This document shows, one piece after another, positions 1 to 7,100 of a stretch of DNA of 8,407 nt. The stretch is from contig DSBP01000143.1 of assembly GCA_011049465.1 (NCBI GenBank), positions 1-8,407 on the forward strand. Reading direction: 5' to 3'. The notes under the pieces were generated by a model that did not search any database, had not been told where the DNA came from, and worked only from the letters and a program-made list of their open reading frames with translations. The translations under genes and the position numbers were made by a program. Numbering within the stretch: position 1 is the stretch's first letter; every line of letters starts with the position of its first letter. The stretch comes from a bacterium. GTDB lineage: Bacteria > Oederibacteriota > PGYV01 > DSBP01.

Positions 1-43
1 ACATAGTGTGGGGCAAAATGGAATGGAAATTGATTTTTTTAAG

Positions 44-2983
44 ATGAAAAAACGGGCGAATACAGCCAGGGGATTTTTTCTTGTGTTAATATTTATTTTC
101 AGTTTTTTTTCATTAATTTTTACTGCGCCTTATAACGGCGACATATTTGAATTACTTCAGCCTGACGGTTCATATGTTGAGGTAAAGGTTTGGGGTGATG
201 AATATCACCAGCATATTGAGTCAATGGACGGCTATACCCTTATAAAAGATGAGGCCACAAAATGGATATGCTACGCCAAGCTCTCTGATGACGGAGAGGA
301 TTATCTTTCCACGGGGATAACATACGGGGGAGCGGACGCGGCAGCCGCTTTCAGGGCTGCGGGACGGGCTGCGGCACCGCCCGGGAGATTAAGGATTAAA
401 CCTGAAAGCGTAAGAAGGAAAGCCGCGAGGGTGAAGGAACTCATAGGCGCTCCGCCTGTTCTTCCGGCAGGAGTGAGCCCTGCTCCGTCAGAGGAAGGCG
501 GGGATGATGACGTTCCGCCGCAGCCTGCGCCGCCATCTGTCACCCGTATCGGTTCGTATGTCGGGCTCACGCTTCTTATTGATTTTCCGGACGCGCCTGC
601 GACAATACCAAGGCAGAATATAGATGATTTCTGCAATATGATCGGTTACAGCGGATACACCAATTACGGCTCAATAAGGGATTATTTTCTGGCGTCATCC
701 GACAATAAGCTTGATTATACAAATATTGTTACGGCCTATTACACCGCCCAGAACCCCAAATCATATTATACCGATGAAAGCATATCATTTGGCACAAGGG
801 CGAGGGCTCTCATAAGGGAAGCGCTTCAGCATCTTGAAGCACAGGGCTTTAATTTTTCGCAGTTAAGCACCGATAGCGGCAGGATAATAGCCATAAACGC
901 GATGTATGCCGGCGGAGTTGACAACGCCTGGTCGAAGGGGTTGTGGCCTCACGCCGGAAGCATGAACAACGTGTTTTGTTCCGGCAGCATATGCAGCGGA
1001 AGATACCAGATAACAAATATAGGGACATCACCCGCGATAAGGACGTTTATACACGAGAATGGGCATATGCTGCTGCGCTGGCCGGATTTATATGATTACG
1101 GCAGTGAGTCGCGCGGCGCCGGAAACTTTTGCATCATGGCAGCGGGCGGAAACAACAGAAGGCCGGTTCCGCCAAATCCCTATTTCAGGCAGTTGTGCGG
1201 ATGGGAGGCGCTTACTCAGATAAACTCGTCAACAAATGAGGTTTTTGTGAGGGAATCAAACCTTATTGCCAGCCTGCGTTATGGAAACCCCGCGAGCGTT
1301 CATGAGGCATTTTATCTGGAACCGAGGAACAGGACGGGTTGGAATTACTATCTGCCCGGATCCGGGCTTTTAATATGGCATGTTGAGGGGAACGGCAGCA
1401 ATGATAATGAGCAGATGACCTGCAGCCAGCATTATATGGTCTCTGCGGAACAGGCTGACGGGTTGTTTCATCTGGAGAATAATAACAATTCGGGACAGGC
1501 CGCTGATTTATGGACATCAGCGCATACACAGGGGTTTTCAGATACGACAACGCCGGATTCCAACTGGTGGTGCCATGGGCCCTCCGGGCTCAGGGTCTCG
1601 GAAATCAGCGCTGCGGGGACGGTAATGAGTTTCAGAATCGGAAGCGGCGGAACAACTCCCACAGCAACAAGAACCCGCACTCCTACAAGAACTCCGACCC
1701 GGACAATTACGCCTACAAGGACAAGGACAGCTACGCAAACCCCGGGAGGAGACACTCCTACGGAGGTCACTCCGTCTGTCACAAGTACGATGACCCGGAC
1801 CCCTGTCCCGACAGCGTCCTTTACAGGCACGCGCACGCCTTCTCCGACCGTAACCATTACGCCTCTGCCTCCGGGTTATACTGAACTGCAGGCTGAGCAA
1901 AGCTGCTATTTTGACGGGGTCATAGCGGCGATAAGGCCCGGCTACACAGGCACCGGTTATGTAAACATTGACAATATGACAGGCTCGCTCATCACGTTCT
2001 ATCTTGACGCGCAAAGCGCGCAGTCAATAAGCCTGGGAGCAAGGTTTGCGAACGGAAGCCTTAACAACAGGGATATGTCGGTTTTTGTAAACGGGGAAGA
2101 GGCATCCCAGGAACTGGTTTTTCCGTCAACCGGGTCCTGGTCCGTATGGCACCTTGCCTACGTGACAATCGGTTTGTCTCAGGGAAGAAACGAAATAACC
2201 ATTGTGTCAATAACAGAAGAAGGCGGGCCGCATCTTGATCTTTTTACATACGCGTCCGTAAGCGTCAGTACGGCTCAGTGCGTGCTGCCCACGGCCACGC
2301 GTACTGTCACCCCGATTGTTACGGCGACCGTGACAGGAACGCCCACGTTTACAGGAACAAGGACAGCCACTTTTACAAGGACGGTGACAAACACTTTGAC
2401 ACGCACATCAACGCCGACATTTACAGGAACGGCTACGCAAACCGTTACTGCCACGGCTACTGCAACGCATACTGAAACGGACACAAGAACAAGTACTCCC
2501 ACTTATACGGGTACGATAACACATACTTCAACGCCCACGTCAACGCCGACATATACCGTGACCGGCACGGCTACTTTTACGGGAACATACACTTCTACAA
2601 GGACCCCGACGCCGACAGTTTACTTAAGCGCGACGCCTACGTTCACACCGACGCCCGCGCCGGAATCCGGAATATTCAGGATTACGAAGGCAGAACATTA
2701 TTCTCAGCCCTTTAACCCGCTTAAAAACAACAGGCTCTATGTTGATTTCGCTGTTTCGCAGGGATGCAAAAATGTTAAGTTCGGGCTTTATACTGCGGGG
2801 TACAGGAGGATACTGGAGAGGGAGATAGCCGCGAATATAGGCGCCGGAAACCACAGGGCGTTTATTGAGGCGGCTGAGATGATGAGGCTCTCGAACGGCA
2901 CATATTACTGGGTAATAGAGGCGGTAAATGACAGGGGGGAGAGGACAAGGGGAAGCGTGAATACGATGATAGTACTGAGGTAA
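44..2983 (+). CDS. Secreted M6-family (immune inhibitor A-like) metalloprotease with CBM35/6-like module and FlgD-like C-terminal domain
   Basis: Predicted exported zinc endopeptidase of 979 residues. Residues 1-28 are a signal peptide (MKKR, then a Phe/Leu/Ile-rich core ending FTA). Residues 29-170 look like the M6 propeptide (LLQPDGSYVEVKVWGDE; DGYTLIKDE) and end in an acidic Pro-rich stretch. The catalytic domain, about 175-533, has GSIRDYFLASSDNKL, the zinc motif HENGH at 337-341 followed by WPDLYDYG, then FCIMAAGG, LCGW and GSGLLIWHVEG, all in M6 order. A Thr linker (537-610), a CBM35/6-like beta-sandwich (about 612-746), a second Thr linker (748-873) and a C-terminal module (876-979) follow. 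The frame is open upstream to a GTG at 8 and an ATG at 23. ATG 44 is preferred because it gives a clean signal peptide, but no strong Shine-Dalgarno supports any of the three. The M6 assignment is firm. The CBM family is less certain, and the substrate is unknown. Confidence 0.92.
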   Translation: MKKRANTARGFFLVLIFIFSFFSLIFTAPYNGDIFELLQPDGSYVEVKVWGDEYHQHIESMDGYTLIKDEATKWICYAKLSDDGEDYLSTGITYGGADAAAAFRAAGRAAAPPGRLRIKPESVRRKAARVKELIGAPPVLPAGVSPAPSEEGGDDDVPPQPAPPSVTRIGSYVGLTLLIDFPDAPATIPRQNIDDFCNMIGYSGYTNYGSIRDYFLASSDNKLDYTNIVTAYYTAQNPKSYYTDESISFGTRARALIREALQHLEAQGFNFSQLSTDSGRIIAINAMYAGGVDNAWSKGLWPHAGSMNNVFCSGSICSGRYQITNIGTSPAIRTFIHENGHMLLRWPDLYDYGSESRGAGNFCIMAAGGNNRRPVPPNPYFRQLCGWEALTQINSSTNEVFVRESNLIASLRYGNPASVHEAFYLEPRNRTGWNYYLPGSGLLIWHVEGNGSNDNEQMTCSQHYMVSAEQADGLFHLENNNNSGQAADLWTSAHTQGFSDTTTPDSNWWCHGPSGLRVSEISAAGTVMSFRIGSGGTTPTATRTRTPTRTPTRTITPTRTRTATQTPGGDTPTEVTPSVTSTMTRTPVPTASFTGTRTPSPTVTITPLPPGYTELQAEQSCYFDGVIAAIRPGYTGTGYVNIDNMTGSLITFYLDAQSAQSISLGARFANGSLNNRDMSVFVNGEEASQELVFPSTGSWSVWHLAYVTIGLSQGRNEITIVSITEEGGPHLDLFTYASVSVSTAQCVLPTATRTVTPIVTATVTGTPTFTGTRTATFTRTVTNTLTRTSTPTFTGTATQTVTATATATHTETDTRTSTPTYTGTITHTSTPTSTPTYTVTGTATFTGTYTSTRTPTPTVYLSATPTFTPTPAPESGIFRITKAEHYSQPFNPLKNNRLYVDFAVSQGCKNVKFGLYTAGYRRILEREIAANIGAGNHRAFIEAAEMMRLSNGTYYWVIEAVNDRGERTRGSVNTMIVLR
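1652..1873 (+). repeat. Thr/Arg/Pro low-complexity linker 1 of the protease
   Basis: This coding low-complexity stretch joins the M6 domain to the carbohydrate-binding module. Nearly every second residue is Thr, alternating with Arg, Pro, Val or Ser (TRTRTPTRTPTRT and similar). Such linkers are normally extended and often O-glycosylated in secreted hydrolases. The high Arg content differs from the classical Pro-Thr linkers of cellulases. The repetitive Thr codons leave other frames and the - strand open by chance. Confidence 0.85.
2284..2662 (+). repeat. Thr-rich low-complexity linker 2 of the protease
   Basis: This coding linker of about 125 residues lies between the CBM-like module and the C-terminal module. 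The pattern is TxTxTFTxTxT with Phe, Arg, Ala, Ser and Tyr as alternates. Its last part (YLSATPTFTPTP, about 2621-2660) is almost identical to the last part of the final linker in the hydrolase at the window end. It also contains the 17-nt string TACAGGAACAAGGACAG (2350-2366), which recurs in that other gene. Confidence 0.85.
2669..2980 (+). other. C-terminal FlgD-Ig-like / type A sorting-like module
   Basis: This codes for the last 104 residues of the protease. It starts GIFRITKAEHYSQPFNP, continues with a strand and turn pattern (VKFGLYTAGYRRILE), then GAGNHRAF, LSNGTYYWVIEAVNDRGE, and ends SVNTMIVLR. The order (PFNP, a strand, YxxxG, AGxH, GxYYW, and a final hydrophobic strand before Arg) matches the general layout of FlgD Ig-like domains and type A C-terminal sorting domains of the type IX system. 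The first 13 residues recur with one main difference at the end of the hydrolase. Assignment to that family is by pattern only. An anchoring or sorting role is inferred. Confidence 0.65.
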
Positions 2984-2989
2984 AAACAG

Positions 2990-3024
2990 TTTAAATTTTG
3001 AATTTGCAATTTTCAAGTTAACGC
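2990..3024 (+). repeat. Degenerate AT-rich heptanucleotide tandem repeat, intergenic
   Basis: Five consecutive 7-nt units can be read right after the protease stop codon: TTTAAAT, TTTGAAT, TTGCAAT, TTTCAAG and TTAACGC. The first four fit TTTNAAT with few changes and the fifth is weak. It may be a short repeat of the tandem-heptamer kind described in some bacteria. Chance in an AT-rich spacer is possible. It lies upstream of the promoter and does not overlap it. Confidence 0.4.
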
Positions 3025-3057
3025 CGGGTCCCGAAAGAAAAAATCTCAAAAAAATAA

Positions 3058-3086
3058 TTGACATTTGTTTCTGTTTTGAGTATAAT
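3058..3086 (+). promoter_or_regulatory. Sigma70-type promoter of the lacI-type/hydrolase operon
   Basis: TTGACA lies at 3058-3063 and TATAAT at 3081-3086. Both hexamers match consensus, with a 17-nt spacer. A-rich tracts at 3034-3054 just upstream could act as an UP element. The predicted transcription start, about 3092-3094, falls inside the palindrome at 3089-3104. A promoter this strong fits a gene set held down by a repressor. Confidence 0.85.
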
Positions 3087-3088
3087 TT

Positions 3089-3104
3089 AGTTAAGCGCTT
3101 AACT
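3089..3104 (+). promoter_or_regulatory. LacI-family operator palindrome
   Basis: AGTTAAGCGCTTAACT is a perfect 16-bp palindrome with a central CG, the usual layout of LacI/GalR-family operators. It begins three bases after the -10 box and covers the expected transcription start, so bound repressor would block initiation. It sits directly ahead of a LacI-family gene, which suggests autoregulation and control of the downstream hydrolase. Confidence 0.82.
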
Positions 3105-3105
3105 G

Positions 3106-3111
3106 AAAGGA
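3106..3111 (+). promoter_or_regulatory. Shine-Dalgarno of the LacI-family gene
   Basis: AAAGGA ends 9 nt before the ATG at 3121. It supports this ATG as the start, as does the protein, which begins directly with the standard N-terminal LacI helix-turn-helix. The untranslated leader is short, about 28 nt. Confidence 0.65.
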
Positions 3112-3120
3112 CGGCGGGTT

Positions 3121-4122
3121 ATGAGAAAAAAAATAACGATAGCTGAAGTGGCAAAGAAAGCGGGTGTGACCGGCGCTACCGTATCGCTTGTATTAAACGG
3201 GCATCCGCGCATACCGGCTGAAACAAGGAAAAGGGTATTAAAGGCCGTCAAGGCGCTTGATTACGCGCCAAACCAGGCAGCGCGCTCGCTTGCCGCGGGA
3301 AAGACAAACACAATTGCCATAGCCTCTATATCATTCAGCGCCTGGTATGAGATGGCCCTCATGAGGGGAATTGAGAAAGAAATAGGCGGCGGCCGCTACG
3401 GCATTATTCAGTATCCTACGGCAGGGAACCCGGCAAAGGAAAAGGAGCTGTCAGCGGGCCTCTTAAACGGCGGCCGCGCTGACGGGCTGATTGGCTTCTC
3501 GTTTGTGCCGCCTGCGCGCGTCCTTGCTGAAATGAAAAAAAGAAAATATCCGTTTGTGTCCGTGGGCGAAAAGGTCAGGGGGTTTTGTTCCGTGGTTTTT
3601 GATGATTACGCGGGCGCCTACGCCGCGGCCGAGCGGCTCATAAAAGCAGGCCGGAGGAACATAGCGATAATCAACCAGCGCCGGGTAAGGGGTTACACCG
3701 CTTCTGATGTGAGGCAGAAGCTCAAAGGATTCCGGGACGCGGCTGTTAATTACGGAATCGACCCGTCAAACGTAATTGAGGTTGAGAATGTCTATTTTAA
3801 GGACGGCGAGGACGCGTGCGAAAAAATCGCGGCAATGGGCAGGAAAATAGACGGGGTCTTCTGCGGCGCGGGGGACAACACGGCCATCGGTTTTATAAAA
3901 AGGGCGCGAAAGCTGGGCATCTCAATACCCTCGGATATGGCGCTGATAGGCTATGATGATATTGAAACAGCCGGAGCTGTGACGCCTGAGCTGACCACAG
4001 TGCGCCAGCCTGTTGAAGAGGCCGGGGCAGCCGCTTTCCGGAGGCTGGCTGATATGATATCGGGAAAACCGGCAGGAGATATTGTTTTTAACCCTGTCAT
4101 TATAGAACGGGAGAGCGGTTAG
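3121..4122 (+). CDS. LacI-family transcriptional repressor
   Basis: A 333-residue DNA-binding regulator of the usual length for the LacI/GalR family. The N-terminal helix-turn-helix is at residues 5-27 (ITIAEVAKKAGVTGATVSLVLNG). The hinge helix follows at about 45-60 (DYAPNQAARSLAAGKT). The rest is a periplasmic-binding-protein-like effector domain, with VVFDDYAGAYAAAERL, a GVFCGAGDNTAIG stretch and the late signature IGYDDIETAGAVTPELTTVRQP. In the recognition helix, the positions equivalent to Tyr17, Gln18 and Arg22 of LacI are Gly, Ala and Leu. It has its own promoter with a palindromic operator over the start site. The multidomain hydrolase follows after 35 nt, so it probably represses itself and that gene until a sugar, perhaps a cello- or chito-oligosaccharide, binds. 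The effector cannot be read from the sequence. Confidence 0.97.
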   Translation: MRKKITIAEVAKKAGVTGATVSLVLNGHPRIPAETRKRVLKAVKALDYAPNQAARSLAAGKTNTIAIASISFSAWYEMALMRGIEKEIGGGRYGIIQYPTAGNPAKEKELSAGLLNGGRADGLIGFSFVPPARVLAEMKKRKYPFVSVGEKVRGFCSVVFDDYAGAYAAAERLIKAGRRNIAIINQRRVRGYTASDVRQKLKGFRDAAVNYGIDPSNVIEVENVYFKDGEDACEKIAAMGRKIDGVFCGAGDNTAIGFIKRARKLGISIPSDMALIGYDDIETAGAVTPELTTVRQPVEEAGAAAFRRLADMISGKPAGDIVFNPVIIERESG

Positions 4123-4146
4123 CAAATACAGGCTATGCCTTAAAAA

Positions 4147-4154
4147 AAGGAGAG
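4147..4154 (+). promoter_or_regulatory. Strong Shine-Dalgarno of the GH9-GH18 gene
   Basis: AAGGAGAG lies 5 nt (counted from AGGAG) before the ATG at 4158 and fixes the start. The 35-nt gap after the repressor stop has no promoter or palindrome that I can see. Co-transcription with the repressor is therefore the simplest reading. Confidence 0.8.
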
Positions 4155-4157
4155 ATT

Positions 4158-7100
4158 ATGTTAAAAAAAACAGCATGTTTGCTGGCGGCAATCGCCGCTC
4201 TCGGCGCGTCAGTCGAGGCGCGCCATCTGCGCGTCAATCAGGTTGGTTATCTTGCGAATGACACGAAAATCGCGAACCTCTTCTCCAATGAGGACCTCGG
4301 TTCGTTTCAGTTTTCTGTTTTGCGTGCCTCTGACAATGCTGTTGTTTTCGGCCCCGCTTCTGTCGGGACGGCGCTTGCGGCCTACTCGGGCTACGCTTAT
4401 CATTACAGGCTGAACTTCTCGGCTTTAACCGCCGAAGGCGCCTATTTCATCCGCCTCTCTGACGGGACAACTCAGTCATATCACTTTGAGATAGGGAACT
4501 GCGTCTATCAAACCGCTCCCGCGTCAATACTTCATTATTTAAGGTCACAAAGGTGCGGGTATAATCCTTATCTGAACGCAGCCTGCCACGCCGCTTCAGG
4601 CACAACCAGAATGGACGCGCGGACTGTGGGCGGCCCCAATCCCAACACAGTGATTGACGCTGAAGGCGGCTGGCACGACGCGGGGGATTACATTAAATTC
4701 ATGATTAACATAGCAAACACAACGTACTTCCTGCTTCTCGCTTACGCGGAGAATCCCGGGGTATTTGTTGACAATTACCTGGCGAACGGGAATCCGGGCT
4801 CAAACGGAATACCTGACGTGCTTGACGAGGCAAAGTACGGCCTCGACTGGATAATGAAGATGCACCCCTCGCCGAATGAATTTTATTATCAGGTGGGAGA
4901 CGCCACTGACCACAACACATGGCGGCTGCCGCAAAACGACAACGCGGCCTATTCAACAGCGCCCTACAGGCCCGTATACCACTGCGCAGCCGGCCAGGGC
5001 GCGAATATCGCTGGCAAAGCAGCGGCAGCATTTGCCCTTGCGTACACTATCTGGAACAGCCTGGGAGACACGGCTTACGCGAACCTATGCCTTACCCACG
5101 CGGAGCAGCTTTACGCCTTTGGCAAGGCAAACCAGTCCGCCCAGCCGTCAACACCCGCTGATTTTTATAATGAATCAACATGGATGGATGATATGCAGCT
5201 CGCGGCCGCTGAGCTTTACAAGGCGACGGGAACAGGGAGCTATCTTACGGACGCGGAAGGATGGGCGCCCACAGTCTCGTCCGGATGGGGGTGGACGAGC
5301 TGGGGCGTACTGAATTTTTACGCCCATTATGCCCTTTACCCGAGCGCGAACGCGTCTCTTAAGACAAACCTGAAACAGTTTATGCAGTATGACATGAACG
5401 GACACCAGGGCTACGCAAATAACGACCGTTTCGGTATCGGAGCCGATTATGTGTGGGGTTCAATGGCAATTAACACAGCGGGCATACTCAACGGTTATCT
5501 ATATAAGAAGCTCTTTGGTGAAACCACCTATGACAACCTGTCAACAGGCATGCGCGATTACCTGCTCGGCCGCAACCAGTGGGGTGTCTCGTTTGTTGTT
5601 GGGCTGGGAACGGATTATCCCAATTATCCGCACCATCAGATATCCGATATTCTCGGAGTTGACATAGAGGGAATGACAATAGAAGGCCCGGTCTCCCTGG
5701 CAAACTGGAATTCCTACGGCGCGTTAGGCCCGTCGCCGGCGCAGGATCCGTATAACGCGTTCCAGTCCTCAACAGCCGTGTATTATGATTATATGCCCGA
5801 TTACTCAACGAACGAGCCGACTATTTGGCAGGCGTGCATTACACTTGCCATGTTTTCTTTTCTTGCTGACGCGTCATGCCTTGGCGAGCCGACAATCACG
5901 CCTACAGCAACCCTGACGCACACGCCGGGAGGGCCCTCCAATACGCCCACCCCGACTGTCACGCCGACGCCTACTGTAACGCCGACCACAGAGCAGGCTT
6001 CAGGCGGGATGCTTGACGACTTTGAGGACGGTGAATTTGAGGTTAATAATTTAGGCGGCGGATGGTATGAATACGCTGACCCTGCTGCTTCAAGCGTCTT
6101 GAGAACGATAATAAGCGGGGATGTGCCGTCAGGCGGAGGATTGTATTCGGGCAGGATATCAGGAGACGTAAACGGGCCGGCTGCGTCATGGGCCTCAATT
6201 GGGGCCGGCACAAACCTGAACGCCGCAGGCACGGCCGAGGACATGAATTCAGCCGAGGGAATAAGGCTTTATATGAAGGGAAACCACGGCACAGGGACAA
6301 ACGCCGCTTTCAGGATACAGTTAATATCAACCAACATTACGGACTACTCTTTCTGGCGGTATGAGTGGCAGCCCCAGCCCGGATGGACATATGTACAGAT
6401 ACCGTGGAGCGCCTTTGGCTCGCCCGGATGGGGGGACGGGAACGGGCTGACGATTAATCAGGTTTTGTCACAGGTACAGGCAATACAATTCGCCATAGCC
6501 GATACAACAGGAGGAGCCGTGTCAAACATAGGGAGCAATTGGTATCTGGATAATATAGAGATATACGGGGCTGCGGCAGCAACCAATACGCCGACAAATA
6601 CGCCCTACGCGGGCACGCCGACAAACACACCGACTGTTACCGCGACAACCGAAAAGTGCAAACGGTTTCTTGCTTATTATCCTTACTGGATGCCGGGCTA
6701 CAAGCAGGACAAAATACCGTATGACAGGCTGACCCATATATGCCACGCCTTTGTCCAGCCGCAGGCAAACGGTTCATTGTCAGCTCCTGCCGGGTTTCTT
6801 GAGCCCGCGTTAATAACAAACGCGCATGCCGCGGGCGTCAAAGTGCTTGTGTCAATAGGCGGCGCGGATGAGACAGCAAGGCTTAATTTTGTCACCATAG
6901 CCGCATCTTCTGCTCTGCGCGCGGCGTTTGCCGACGCTGTTGAGGCGTTTTGCAGGACGCACGGATATGACGGCGCTGACATTGACTGGGAGTTTCCGAC
7001 AAACGCCGCGGAGAGGGACAATCAGAACCTGCTCATACAGGCTGTGAGGGACAAGTTTAATTCCTCTGCGGCGCCCGCGCCTTCGTGGGAGATAACAATG

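Noticed and set aside
8..43. Longer N-terminus of the protease from GTG 8 or ATG 23
   Set aside because: Possible, since the frame is open to the window edge, but it would put acidic and Phe residues ahead of a normal MKKR signal-peptide start. ATG 44 is preferred.
301..636. - strand open frame inside the protease propeptide region
   Set aside because: It is antisense to a well-supported gene, with no recognisable product and no ribosome-binding site.
1468..1857. - strand open frame with a Val/Gly-rich product
   Set aside because: It is the antisense of Thr codons (ACN read backwards gives Val or Cys codons), so it is an artefact of the linker. The same applies to 2275-2502, 5801-6244 and 7850-8044.
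2624..2631. TTAAGCGC, a half of the operator, within the linker (also at 8328-8335)
   Set aside because: It encodes Leu-Ser-Ala of the conserved YLSAT string and has no second half, so protein-level conservation explains it.
3021..3033. Possible terminator hairpin after the protease (CGGGTCCCG)
   Set aside because: The stem is only three or four base pairs and no U-run follows, so no terminator for the protease is called.
3045..3080. 7-bp inverted repeat CTCAAAA / TTTTGAG around the -35 box
   Set aside because: The loop is 22 nt, the stem is AT-rich and it overlaps the promoter. It is as likely chance as regulation, and it is not a terminator because no U-tract follows the stem.
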